This document shows positions 1-11,945 of a stretch of DNA of 64,000 bases, one piece after another. The DNA is from Maylandia zebra (Eukaryota; Chordata; Actinopteri; Cichliformes; Cichlidae). The stretch's first letter is position 1. Every line of letters begins with the position of its first letter. Position numbers and translations under genes: made by a program. The notes under the pieces are model-generated. The model made no database searches. It had not been told where the DNA came from and worked only from the letters and a program-made list of their open reading frames with translations. The stretch lies in assembly GCF_041146795.1 (NCBI RefSeq), contig NC_135172.1, forward strand, positions 14,529,623 through 14,593,622. Direction: 5' to 3'.

Positions 1-1690
1 CCAGTGCCAGAGTACGACACAAAGTGTTTTTATAATGCTGATACGGCAGATCTTACATGCCCACCAGCAGTAACAAACAGCCAGATAAATGGAGAAATAA
101 TTGAAAGCATTATTGTAAGTGCTTATAAGATCTCACCAATAAAAAGCGTCTACATTAAAAGCAAGGTGAATTGCTCTAACAGATGAGGAGGAATATTAGA
201 AGGCGAGGACAATGAAAAAGTGAAGTGTGCAGAAAGCATTATGGAGAGAATAAAATGTCTTTCGGAAACAGACTAGTCAGGAACACATGAACACATGACA
301 CAGTCTTACACAGTCACAGGCTATATTGGGAAGAAGCGCCGAGTACTGGCTACCCAAACAAGCTCCATCAACAGTCATCTGCTAGGCCACATATTCCCAG
401 CTCTCATTTCCTGTCTCGTGAATATGAAATAAAATAAAGGAAACAGTTATTAGGACTGTATTCAGACCAACATTAGCAAACTGCTGTCTGGAAAAAACAA
501 GTGAACTGGCCTTACAGTGCAGTAGCAGGTTTAAGATTTAATTTAACCATTAAAATAAATAGAATAGAAATAGAAAAATAAATAAATAATGTGAAATAAA
601 TAAAAAAGCCACTTAAAGGGTTAAAAAAACACATGCTTCCACTGAATCTCATCTTTGCTCCCCCTCCTCAAGCATCATAGCCTGTTTATACCTTATTGAT
701 TGGCTGCAGTCTTCTCCTTTATTATACATGGCCGTTAAAATAAACACACCCCATCTATGGAGTTTTATTACATTTCTTCTCCAAAGTATTCTGCAGAAAG
801 TCACATTAGTTTCAGTAATATCCAGCCACGAGCAGCGTGTCATCTGGAAATGCTACGCTCCTGCACTGATGAATTGTAGAAACAAACCTACAACCAGACT
901 TGTGTCTCCAGCTCATCCATTTTCCATATGCTTTCAGGCAAATGGCAGAAAAAAGAACTCAATTTTTATGTATTCACATATTCATATGAATGTTTTAATT
1001 AATTCATTTTTGGTAGGGGAACAGAGTAAATGTGAGATTATTTTTGATTATTTTCCTCTCACTCTTATCCTAATGCATAGTATGTATGTGTGTGATGTGA
1101 TGCTGGGATGAAACAAACAAACTGAGACAGTAGGGCTATAACATTACCAAAAACTGATGGTAAATAATATTAGAAAAGGTTTAAAAGTACGATTGCAAAA
1201 AATGCCTATTAGTAAATAATAAATCTTTTGTGTACCACACTGTTCATTCATATATCTTCAACTGTTTTAACTTTACTTGAAGAAGTTTTGCTTTATTTTT
1301 ATTAATAGAATAAAGTAGAATAGAATAGAATAAAACAGTAGCACCCCTTTTATAAAATTAAATAATGATGAATTGGAGTTGTTTGTTTACAAGTCACGCT
1401 CACACTGAAAAATCTGCGATTGTTTGTACCTACCATTGCACAGGCAGCCTGTCTAAGGGTAGCATTTATTTTATGCTCCCAAAAAAACAAACCAAAACAA
1501 CCGAGGATGACAGTCACAGACTGGAACAGAGAGAGATGCTTTGGTCATGGGTCATAGCCGTTTGTAAAGACGTGGATTTCACTGCCCTATGCATAGCCAA
1601 GAAAACAGTCCTCATGAACTGGAAAAATAAAAATAATCTTAGTTCTAACCAATATAGAAATTATCTATTAGATTACATTAGTCTTGATAC
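1..1690. other. AT-rich stretch, no gene recognised
   Basis: No reading frame here looks like a conserved protein and I see no splice-linked set of exons. The stretch holds A-rich runs near 540-610 and a short (TAGAA)n-like run near 1305-1335, which resembles the tails of fish LINEs. The short frames read as chance openings in AT-rich DNA. Function is unknown. Confidence 0.6.
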
Positions 1691-1699
1691 AGCCTCTGC

Positions 1700-2022
1700 C
1701 ACCACATCTGATCAATTGCTCTGGGCTCTTTTGATCAGCTCCATCACCTAGTGGGGGTGGGGGGTCATAGTTTAGTCCCACCTTCGCTGTTGTGATTGGT
1801 GTGGGGGTAGGGACAGGCTTAGGGCGTCGGGGGGTTCCCCGGAGCATCTTCCTTGGAGGACTCAACCCGAGGTAGCGGTCATGGCCTATTATGGGGGCCC
1901 AGTCCTGGCACAGGGTGCCGCCGATGCATCGAGCCACCTGGGGGCTCTTCAACTGGTGGGGGAGGTTGTTGCATCTTGCAGGAGCTCTCCTCTCTTCAGG
2001 AACTCACTCTGCAGGAGGGGGA
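1700..2022 (+). repeat. GC-rich repeat copy A, 5' part (split by hAT)
   Basis: This is a G- and C-rich block that contrasts sharply with the AT-rich sequence before it. I read it as the left part of repeat copy A because the hAT element at 2031-5531 is bordered by an 8-bp duplication (gatacagg) whose second copy is followed directly by more GC-rich sequence of the same character. Removing the hAT joins this block to 5540-7243. The left edge is approximate; no clear target duplication was found for copy A. The family is not recognised. Confidence 0.55.
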
Positions 2023-2861
2023 GATACAGGCAGGGGCAGATCTAGAAGGGTGGCATGGGGTGGCAAGTGCCACCCAAAAATGATCCCTTGCCACCCCAAG
2101 TGCCACCCCAGTTTTGCATATGACAGTGTTGTTTATTAAAATAAGATAGCATTAACAGTTTGAGCGTAGTTACAGTCAACAGTGAATATAAATGCTAAAA
2201 CTGAATATATTGCAGTGTTCCCCCCCTCCACCATTAACAAATGGTTCAGCCCATAGCAAGACCTGCTTTTTTCTTGCTTTCAGTAGCAAGCCATGCTTAT
2301 GATTGTGCCAGAGCACATTTTGAACAACACCATGGGAATTTCGGATTTTACACAGGTGGTTGGATGTTACACTCTGTAAATGGAAGGAAGGTGAGTGTTA
2401 TTAACCCTCTGTGGGACACGCTGCACCTCCAGATCACATGACTGACGTGATTTTGGTGGACAAACTTTTTTTTTACTGGCACACATCATTTGTGGGGCAT
2501 CTTATTGCAAAACCAGATTGTTCTCTCATTTTAGTTTTAGTAATATTTTTAAATGGTTGTGCAAAATTTAGAAACTCGGCAGGTGTATTGGCTGCATTTT
2601 TAGACAAATAGTTGTATATGTTTACAAAATGTACAATTACATTATATTTGCATTTCAAGTTATAAAAATTTACTCAACATGTCTGTTTTTTTTTTTACAG
2701 TAAAAAAAATACTACTAGGATTTTAAGTTCTTTGTGTGATTTCAGATCAGTAATAGTACTATTAATAGTAATAGTAGTACTAATGCAGTATGTCAGTGAA
2801 AAAAACAACTAAATTCAGTTGAGCTGAAAAGAATGATACCAAACAAGGCAAGGGGGGAAAA

Positions 2862-2877
2862 TAAAATGAAACAATCT
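2862..2877. repeat. Target site duplication, left copy (16 bp)
   Basis: The 16-mer taaaatgaaacaatct is present here and again at 4979-4994. The two copies flank the inserted GC-rich block. A duplication of this length next to a poly(T) run is typical of LINE-type target-primed insertion on the minus strand. Confidence 0.8.
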
Positions 2878-4978
2878 TTTTTTTTTTTTTTTTTTTTTTT
2901 TTTCTTCTAAATGACATCAGAAACAGCAGTATGCGACATTACGTGATGGCAGAGCTTCAGTTCATCCTTTGTCATTTTTTTTTTTTTTTTTTAATAAATA
3001 GGACAGGGGGAATGAATGAGAGAGAGAGGGGGAGAGAAAGAAAGAAAACCAAAGGGGAGAAGAGACGGTGAGAAGGGGGGGGAAGAGAGAGAAAAAAAAA
3101 CAACTCCTGGGTCACCTGTATGGAGAAAAAAAAACAAACAAACAAACAAAAACAAACAGAGGAGACAGCAAACAACAAAGAGCAACATAATAATAGAGAA
3201 AACAAAGCACCATCACAATAAACTAGCTAGTCATAGATATCAGTATTTACTAAGTAATAAACGATATTGTGCAGCACGCAAGATAGACAGCGCACAGTGT
3301 GCTTTGAGGCAGCAGCCAAGAAAGCTTTAGTCCGCGTCTGTGAATACCCATGTGTGCATACCTGTGTGGATCAGCATGCTTGCATTCCAAAGGTTTCTCC
3401 ATGTAATGATCTGCTAGGGAGTGTGGGGGGGCCACAGCCCCGTCCTCCAGGGTGTGAAGCGGGTATGGAGGAGATCAAAACTCCAGACATCCAGAGGCCC
3501 CCAGAACACAAGAGACCATGGAAGACCAACAGAGGGGCAGCCGCGCCACTGTTCCAGTAAGAGCTGAGGAGAGTCCCAGATGAGGGCTCGCCCAGCAGCC
3601 GCGGAGCAGAAGTCAGGGGGAGTTGCAGTGACGCGCCCGTGAGCTCCGCCGGCCCCCAGCTGCGCTTGAGTGACCGAGCCCTAGGCCGAGAGGCCGGGGG
3701 CACCCCACCTCCAAAGGGGCCCGAGCGAGCCCCAGGCCCCAGGCCCCGACAAGCGGCCGCCAAGGAGTGAGCCGGTGTGTACCCGGACGCCCACCCCCAG
3801 ACACAAAGAACCACCAACACACCGACACCTGAGGGAGTCCGCCACCGGCAGGGGAAGTGGTGGTGGGTGGAGATAGGCCTCCAAACCTTGGAGGGCCTGA
3901 GGTGTCCCCAGAGAGGTGGCGCCTGACACCCAACCTGACATATAGACACAGACATACAGGCACACACAGACACAAACATCCATTCCCACCCTCATGCTCT
4001 CATATGCACTCACTCCACACTCAACCAACGTGGAGACAGACATAAAGAGACGCTGTACACACAATCACACTCCCCAAGCGTACTCTACAAACCGGGTCTA
4101 GGTACCCTTGCCCCTGGAGGGGGGAATTGCACCCAGACCCAGGTGGTGTTACCCTTTTCCCTGCGGTGGGGAGAGGCAGACCACCCCGACTCCGCAGCAG
4201 CAGGGAGGCCCCACACCCCAGACCGCAGTCGGACGGCCAACTCCTCCTACTAGCCCTCCCGCTCCAGCAGGCCGCAGAGAATGGGGGTGGGAGAAGACTC
4301 CAAACCTCCCTCCACCCGCTCATTGTAGTGTTGATGCATATGTGTTCTAAGGTGCAATTAAAACCCAGGAGGGCATGGAGCTACCTGCCAAGGAGCAGCA
4401 GGTAAGCGCATAGTCCCTCCTGCTAACCCTCAATGACTAAGTGTATTTAAAATTGAGAGGTGGGCAATGACGTCAGGGGTGAGGTATACACCCTGATGGT
4501 GATTTGGACTCCGTGATTGTGCCCACCCCCAAGATCCTATATGTATGTGTAATGAGAGTGTGAATAATGTGAATGTCTAAGTTGTGGGATAAAATTGAGG
4601 CAGAGGCAGCCAGAAGGGGACAGGGGGGGGGGGGGGGGGGGGTAGCCTCCTCTGCACCCTGGTGACATACCCCCACTCCAAGGACCTGCATGTGTGGGTG
4701 GTTGTGGAGGAGCGGGAAGAGGGAGGCAGCTGGAGATGGGGAGGGAAGGAAGGGAGGGGCAGGTAACCCCTCCCTGGGGCCAGCTCCCCCGCTGACCCCA
4801 GTAGGCACTCCCACCCTCCGCGACCCGCCAGGGAAGGGGGGCCCAGGCCCATCAGACCGGGGCCCAGTGCAGTAGCGCCCCCCGGCTCCACAGAGCCCTG
4901 GACAGTCCACCCAACCCCACCACAGAGAAAACTGCACCCACCCCACCAACCACACATCTTCCAGACTACATAAGACGG
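2878..4978 (-). mobile_element. GC-rich repeat copy B, poly(A)-tailed retro-insertion
   Basis: The block lies between two identical 16-bp direct repeats. On the minus strand it ends in a poly(A) run (poly(T) at about 2878-2903), then reads upstream through an AG/CT-rich stretch (3000-3200) into a GC-rich core (3258-4965). The core matches 5553-7112 in reverse complement. Relative to copy A it lacks the part equivalent to 1700-2022, which fits 5' truncation of a retrotransposed copy. No reverse transcriptase is visible, so it was presumably mobilised in trans. Long open frames occur on the minus strand, including a 202-codon one at 3371-3979, but GC-rich DNA opens many frames and I do not claim a protein. 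It also contains a run of about 20 G at 4623-4642. Confidence 0.75.
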
Positions 4979-4994
4979 TAAAATGAAACAATCT
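4979..4994. repeat. Target site duplication, right copy (16 bp)
   Basis: Second copy of the 16-mer found at 2862-2877, directly after the GC-rich insertion. The sequence on either side is AT-rich and belongs to the host hAT element. Confidence 0.8.
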
Positions 4995-5539
4995 GAGGGT
5001 GAAATCCAAACGTAAACTCAAAAGTCAAAAATGGCCGGTTGTATTTCAGACCTCAGTGGGTTAATCCAACAAATCATGAAAAATTAGGTTTAAATTTTTG
5101 TTCATGACAGATTTCTGACATTTTGTGTAATTTAAGCTGTAACAATGTGATTGTTTTCTAACAAAAAACAGTGTGAAACTTAATTTAGACTTGTGTTTGT
5201 AAATGAACCGCCCCATATTGTGTAGCTTTCTGGATTTTATACTTGTTGGGCTACATATTTATTTATTATACAGGCTATACAGTACATAGAGTCAAAACTC
5301 ACATGTTTTATGTAACTAAAGTGTGTAGTTATGTGGGCTACAGACAATAATTAAGTTATAGACTATATTTATATGAAAAACGTGTATACTTACTGCATTT
5401 GAATCATTTTAACCATATGTAACCACCTGCATATGTGTTTGGAAAAAAAAAATGCTTTGATTTTGCCACCCCATTTGATTTCTTTGCCACCCTCATGCCA
5501 CCCTAAGAAAATTTCTCTAGATCCGCCCCTGGATACAGG

Positions 5540-7243
5540 AGAGGTGGAGGAAGATCTCAGCCTGGAAGGTGAGTGGATGACGGGGTGGGTGCAGTTTTCT
5601 CTGAGGTGGGGTCGGGTGGGCTGTCCCGGGCTCTGTGGGGCCGGGCGGTGCTGCTGTACTGGGCCCCGGTCTGGATGGGCCTGGGCCCCCCTTCCCTGGC
5701 TGGTTGCAGAGTATGGGGGTGCCTACTGGGGTCAGCGGGGGAGCTGACCCAACTCGCTGACCCCTTCCTTCCCTCCCCATCTCCAGCTGCCTCCCTCTTC
5801 CCGCTCCACCACAACCACCCACACATGCAGGTCCTTGGGGTAAAGGTGTGTCACCAGGGTGCAGGGGAGGCATCCCCCCCTCTGTCCCCTTCTGGCTTCT
5901 TGTGCCTCAATTTTATCTCACAACTTAGACATTCACATTACTCACACTCTCAAAACACATACATATAGGATCTAGGGGGTGGGCACGCTACACGGAATCC
6001 AAAAGACCATCAGGGTGTACACCTCACCCCTGGCGTCGTTGCCCATCTCTCAATTTTAAATACACGTAGACATTGAGGGCTATCAGGAGGGGCTATGCGC
6101 TTACCTGCTGCTCTCTGGCAGGTAGCTCCATGCCCTCCTGGGTTTTAAATGCACCTTAGAACACACATGCATCAACACCACAAAGAGCGGGTGGAGGGAG
6201 GTTTGGAGTCTTCACACACCCCCGTTATCTGCGACCTGCTGGAGCGGGGGTGGCTAGGTGGAGGGTCTGGGGTCTGGAATGTGGGGGCCTTCCTGCTGCT
6301 GCGGAGTCGAGGCGATCTGCTTCTCCTCACCCCAGGGAAAAGGGTAACACCACCTGGGTCTGGGTGCAGTTCCCCCTCCAGGGGCAAGGGTACCTAGACC
6401 CGGTTTGTAGAGTACGCTTGGGGAGTGTGATCGTGTGTGTGTGCCTGTATGTCTGTGTCTATATGTCAGGTTGGGTATCAGACGCCACCTCTCTGGGGAC
6501 ATCTCAGGCCCTCCATGGTATGGAGGCCTATCTCCCCTTACCACCACTTCCCCTGCCAGTGGCGGACTCCCTCAGACATCAGTGCGTTGGTGGTTCTTTG
6601 TGTCCGGGGGTGGGCGTCCGGGTACACACCGGCTCACTCCTTGGTGGCTGCTTATCGGGGCCTGGAGCCTGGGGCTCGCTCGGGCCACTTCGGGGGTGGG
6701 GTGCCCTCGCCCTCTCGGCCTGGGGCTCGGTCACTCAGGCACAGCTGGCTGCCGGCGGAGCTCACGGGCACGTCACTGCAAACCCCCCCCCCCCCCGCCT
6801 TCTGCTCCGTGGCTGCTGAGTGAGCCCTCATCTGGGAATCTCGTCAGCTCTTTCTGGGACAGTGGCGCGGCTGCCCCTCTGTTGGTCTTCCGTGGTCTCT
6901 TGTGTTCTGGGGGCCTCTGGATGTGTGGAGTTTTGATCTCCTCCATACCTGCTTCATGCCCTGGAGGACGGGGCTGTGGCCCCCCCACACCCTCTAGCAG
7001 ATCATTACGTGAAGGAACCTTTTAAAAACAAGCGCGTTCATGCTCACAGGTGTACACACGGGTGATCACACACCTTTTTGGCTCCTACCTAAAAGCTGTC
7101 GATCTTACGTGCTGCACAATAATGTTTAATATTGTATCCCCATGTAATGTTTGTGCTATATGTGTAAGGTCCCATTTCACTGCAGGGCAACCTGCATGTG
7201 ACGAATAAAGCTTTGATTGATTGATTGATTGATTGATTGATAA
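5540..7243 (+). repeat. GC-rich repeat copy A, main part, with (TGAT)n tail
   Basis: This continues the block at 1700-2022 after the hAT insertion. The core (5553-7112) is the reverse complement of copy B with scattered substitutions and indels. The 3' end is different: it runs through an AT-rich segment to an AATAAAG motif and a short (TGAT)n array at about 7210-7243. Simple tandem tails of this type are common at LINE and SINE 3' ends in fish, so the + strand is the likely sense strand. Open frames near 6435-7025 on the + strand read similarly to frames in copy B. No known domain is recognised. Confidence 0.65.
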
Positions 7244-7439
7244 TATTTAGTATTTACTGTTATATTCCCATATATCATCGTGATGTTGTTTATTCTATTG
7301 GTCACACTTTCTTCTGCTTTTTCTTTTTTCATTCTCAACAGGTGAAATTAAAAAAGAAAAAAATCCAAAACTGAAAATAATGGCATGATTGCTCTAAGAG
7401 GGCAATTTAACTGTAAAGTGATATAGGCCCTCTGTCACC

Positions 7440-7565
7440 TTTTATTCATATTTATATATTTTTTTAAATATTTTTTAAGCTTTTGCACAGTTGTGTGGAG
7501 CACCCATAAATTCATTGTACATGTAAAATGAGAATAAAAAGCTATTGTATTCTAATCTATTCTAA
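7440..7565 (+). repeat. LINE 3' tail fragment
   Basis: The sequence ends in a form resembling 'attgtacatgt...aataaaaagctattgtattct', the usual 3' end of fish CR1/L2-type LINEs, where an AATAAAG-like motif is followed by ATTCT units. No coding part remains. The assignment is from pattern recognition and the left edge is approximate. Confidence 0.5.
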
Positions 7566-9765
7566 CCAGACTACAACCAATTGGCAACCAGTTGCCACAG
7601 CTTGTGCTCACTGGCATACACTGACTCAGACTGATTGCTGTCAGCATTTATAAATTAAAGAACAGTTATTTGTAAACCTTCGCTGATCTGTCCAAGAGTG
7701 CGTGCAGTCAGTGCGACCCTGACCTCGATTGCCTCCTGCCAGGCAATCTGTGCACTCATCTTCCAATTGAAAGCTGTCACCCAGGGGGTGAGCATGCAAT
7801 ACCCTCAACCTCTAGGTGACCAGTTAGTCAACGGTGTTGCGTTAGGCCAAAAAATAAATAATTCAGCACAGTGCAATGAGACAACCAGCAATTTGCCATC
7901 CTATTTTTACTCTAAGATGACTGAGCCATACAACACTCCATGTATGGAGTCAGTTGGGCTTCTTTCACTGGTGCATCCATGTTCCAGACACCGTCTGTAA
8001 TGTCATAAACAACATTATTAGTCCTTCAAAGTTCTCACTCCAGAACAGCAGATTTCATTCATGCTGAGTACAGCGTGTGATGCAAAAACAGACTGCTTAT
8101 TTTCAATTTTCAGGTCATAGCATGAGCTGTGACAGCAGCAGAGCATCTTGGGTAGCTCATGAAATCTACTCTTCTGTGATCCTAGAAATGGACTGAATGG
8201 CTTCTTTCAGGCTTTGTGTCCATGTTTTTCTTAGCTTAACATTGGTACATTACTCAGTTATGACAATAGTGGATACTTGCAGAGTGTTTCCTAACCATTA
8301 TTGTTTTATTCACTGATGCATCTTGATACGTCTTTAATGGGGAGTAGCGGTTTAAAGGTTTCTTTCAGAGTCCTTGGGCTTTGTTGGAGTTTTTCCAAAC
8401 ACCAGGTGAGGATGAAAAATCCCCATTTCTTGCCACATTTTTGTTGAGTTACCACTGGGTCACTGTCTGGCACATACTGGAGTACTTTACCCTCCAAGCT
8501 TTCTGCCGGGCAGCTTGTCTGAGATGTGGTTAATGTTGTTCAAAAGCTCTATTTTGACCCAAACTGTGATCTTTCACAAACCTAGTCAGGTAGTTTATGC
8601 ACACACCAAACCAAGCTGAAAGTAGTACCAAATGAAACAAAGCTTTTTAGAGAAAAAGCCCTGAAGGCAGCACTATCCTGCACAAAAAGAATGGAGGATG
8701 GTCAGGCTTTTTAACTACTATAACATTAGCCTAAGCTGCTTAGGAAAAGAAATACAATTTTTTAGAAGTGAACACAGTACAACACAGTTATACTAGTGAA
8801 ATGACCAACTGAGGATTTTTTACATATTACTGTTTCAGTGTTTTTAAAGGTTTATTTCTTGCTTGCTTGCAGGAAGGTTGTATTTGCTTTTTTTCCCTCC
8901 TAACAAACAACATCAGCTAAATAATTAATCTTAATGTAACCTGTAAATGAACCTGCTAGGCAGTTTTTGATTGTACAGCAATTTCCTGCAGTTCATCATT
9001 TTATTTACAATCTAAGCAAAGTTTAAATCCTTAATAAAGGGTTAACCAGATCGACAGGAAGTTCCTTATGAAGAGGCCGGGCCACAGACATTGTTTGTGG
9101 ACACACACACACACAGAGCTGGGGCAAGAAGCAAATGCAGTCCTGATGCAAGCATTAGTAAAATAACCCTTTAAAAACCCTGTGCTCATTCAGGAGCTGA
9201 ACGTTTTTGTGAGTCTAATGTTTAGACATATTACTAAAGCCAGAATTGCAGAATCAAATCAAGCAGCTATTGAAAGCATGTGAGTTGCACTCAGTATTTT
9301 TACCAGTCTGATTGTTTACAGAAAGCTTCCAGTCAGATAGCATTTTGCCTCCAATGATGTTCACAAGCAAGCAGGTTAGCAAAGGTTCACCAGCTAGCTG
9401 TAACTTATCTACACTCCATGAATCCAGCCATGGTTTGTCTGATTTACAATCAGATCAGCTCCAGGGTTTGATGAACCGGTTAACCACGTCCATTAGATGG
9501 CTCAAAATAATATTAATAACAGTAATCAAGTTTGTTTTTTTAGCACTTACAAAGTGCAGTGTTACAGTGCTTTCCAAAGCCACACAATACACCAAATAAA
9601 ATGCAACGAAAAAACAAAAACTAACTGAAAAACAAAACTGCAAATTGAATGTCCTGTCAGGTAAAACTGAAGGACTTCAAGAGTAAAATGCAGCGTGTCT
9701 CTGTTAGTTAAGAATAAATGTAATCGGCTGTGTGATGAGTCTCGTTCTCCTTTATGATTTCGACA
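7566..9765. other. Non-coding stretch, no gene recognised
   Basis: I see no conserved protein frame, RNA gene or clear repeat family. There is a short CA run near 9100. The open frames present are short, lack recognisable motifs and show no partner exons. Confidence 0.55.
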
Positions 9766-9769
9766 CTCG

Positions 9770-10150
9770 TGGCCAGTTCATTAGGTACACCTGTTCAAAC
9801 GTTCATTAACACACATATCTTATCAACCAATCACATGGCAGCAAGTCAATGGATGTAGGGATGTAGACACGGTTGAAGTTAAAGCGAGCATCAGAATGAG
9901 AAAGAAAGATGATTTAAGTGCCTTTGAACTTGGCGTTGCTGTTGGTGCCAGACAGGCTGGTGTAAGTAAGAAACTGCTGATCTACTGGGATTTTATCACA
10001 CGGACATCTCTGCAGCTTACAGAGAACAGTGTGAAAAAGATGAGTTTTTATTTCTGCTTCGACATTCAGATGGTAGGGTCAAAATCTGGTGTAAACAAAA
10101 TGAAAGCATGGATCCATCCTGTGTCGTATCAGTGGTTCAGTCAGTGGTGA
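9770..10150 (+). pseudogene. Tc1/mariner transposon relic, internally deleted
   Basis: The left part carries the typical opening of a common fish Tc1-like element: 'cagttcattaggtacacctg' near 9775, then a coding stretch that can be read as MRKKDDLSAFELGVAVGARQ, the N-terminal DNA-binding region of the transposase. After about residue 45 the sequence jumps to a part that in intact elements lies several hundred bases further on (a cgacattcagatggtagggt motif). The middle of the transposase is therefore missing. The frame stops at 10148. It cannot encode a working enzyme. Confidence 0.8.
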
Positions 10151-11770
10151 GCATTATTTAAGCCCCACACCCGACTCAGTGCCCCTCAGTTCGCTGCTCA
10201 CACCTGAAATAAAAAACACAAAAAGTGCAGTTTTGTTTCAACATGTGAACGTAATGAAAATAATAATAATTGTATAAATTACTGCAAATCTTCTCTGTTT
10301 TCTTGTCTTTACGGTTTTAAAAGATGGTTGGCTTCTTCTTCATCATAGGATTTTATCTCAGCATCTCCACACAAACTCACTAGAAAGAGATTTGGTGTGA
10401 GGTGGCTCGTCTGTGTTTGTGTGTGTTATAGTAGCTCACTGCTTTGGCTCTCCTCCAGGAAAAGGTCAATCATATCTTCAGCACATATGTGAGATGGAAT
10501 CTGATTTTCCTGCTGAAGTCTAAGGAACTCCATCATCATTGAAATCTAAAAATAACAGGATGCATTTCATTTACGGGATATTTTGTATCAGTTTTTGCTT
10601 GGACGGATAATGAGACTTGCAGCTGTGAAAATGCCAGTAGATCCACACAGTCTTATAAATAAGAAGTTCCTCGTTGTTAGTTAACCTGATTCTCACCTTG
10701 TCAGCTTTTAAAATATGTCAAATCGTTGAAACTGTTTAAATTCAGCAAAAACACTCACATAGCCCAATGGGTTTGTAGATTCCTCCACTTCCTCTGCTTC
10801 CTTCCATTGAAATGTTGTTGCTGCATATCACAACAGGGAACAAAAACTGTCAAATAGACTCCAAAAATTGCGTAATTTAAAATATAGACAGGAAAATACT
10901 CCAGACTCCATTGTTTCTCCTGCACAAATGAACTGTTTGTGATGTCTGAGGGAGAATTATAACTGCTGGGGTCAAAGAATTCAAAGCTCTACAATGAACT
11001 CTCTGTTTCAGCAGGTCACCATGCAAAAGCTTTATTTATTTTAGCATTTATTACACTATGCTTTCTTTATTTCATGAATAAATAAAGTGAAGACTGTATT
11101 TCCGTATTCTAATTGTAGGTGTAGTATAACAAGATTTTAATCTAAAACACTGGGCCATGGGCTGTGGGGGCAAATAAAAGCTAAAGCCGCCACAGCACAT
11201 ATGCATAATAACTATATCATAGATATATACAGCCAGTGTCTGCAGCTATATAACTTCAGGATAATAAATAACAATGTAAAATATTTCAAAACCAACAAAG
11301 TTAAAACAGAGAAATGGCAGAGTACAGTCGGTACTCGATTACATTAAAGTGGCTCAGTTTGACAGTGTCATGATCGGTGCTGCGTAATGAAGTAGCTTAG
11401 TGTGTGTCAATATCTGTGACATTTCATGGTGAAAGAAAATGAACATGAAAGAACAGATTCTCTGTGCAATGTAGAGAGTTACTGCACAAGTTATGAAGGA
11501 TTTTCTCATCAGTCGTTTTGGCAGCAGAGCTCAATCGGTCTGTGTTGCACTGATGGTGCAACAAGCAGAGGTCAGGTTCATCCACAGTAGATAGCTGTGA
11601 GGGGTGGTGGAGACCTCGTGTCCCCCACAGCTTTAACTATGAACTGAAATACAACTGAAATTTTTTTTTTTACCGAACTCATATTTCAAGTTATTGCCAA
11701 ATTATGAGAATTGTTTCCAAAGTTATTAGGATGGTTATTTAGGAAGCGTTTAGATTTATATTATATGGAG
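10151..11770. other. Non-coding stretch, no gene recognised
   Basis: The stretch is AT-rich with no supportable coding frame. No tRNA, SINE or transposon end was recognised. Its role is unknown. Confidence 0.5.
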
Positions 11771-11774
11771 TCAG

Positions 11775-11945
11775 TTTACAACAATAGCTACCTCAAGGCA
11801 ATAAAATAAAACTCTTTAATATTAGAGAGAAAACCCCAATAGTCTTTGAGCAAGCACTTGGCAACAGTGGGGAGGAAGAACCCCCTTTTAACAGGAAGTA
11901 ACCTCCAGTGGAACCAGGCTCAGGGAAGGATTTTAAATCCTATAA
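11775..11945 (+). repeat. Fish interspersed repeat fragment
   Basis: The motif order 'caagcacttggcaacagtggggaggaagaa', 'cccttttaacaggaag', 'acctccag' and 'aaccaggctcaggg' is a familiar fish dispersed repeat. A second copy with the same motif order lies at about 29935-30160. Neither copy has coding capacity. The class is not certain. Confidence 0.55.

Larger units (their letters stand above)
2031..5531. mobile_element. hAT DNA transposon, non-autonomous, 3.5 kb, carries a nested retrocopy
   Basis: The ends are inverted repeats: the left begins CAGGGGCAGATCTAG and the right ends CTAGATCCGCCCCTG. Similarity continues about 35 bp inward through a GGGTGGCAT...GGGTGGCAA motif. An identical 8-bp direct repeat, gatacagg, flanks it at 2023-2030 and 5532-5539, the duplication length of the hAT superfamily. 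No hAT transposase (DDE or hATC dimerisation motif) is visible inside, so it probably moved with help in trans. The interior is AT-rich near both ends and holds the GC-rich insertion at 2878-4978. Boundaries are exact by the duplication; the superfamily call rests on terminus form and duplication length. Confidence 0.88.

Noticed and set aside
728..1111. 127-codon + strand frame at the window start
   Set aside because: No recognisable domain, AT-rich composition typical of chance frames, and no supporting splice partner.
3613..4405. Several overlapping frames of 90-130 codons on both strands in the GC-rich repeat
   Set aside because: GC-rich, stop-poor DNA opens all frames; no domain, and different frames cannot all be coding. 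Kept only as a question under findings.
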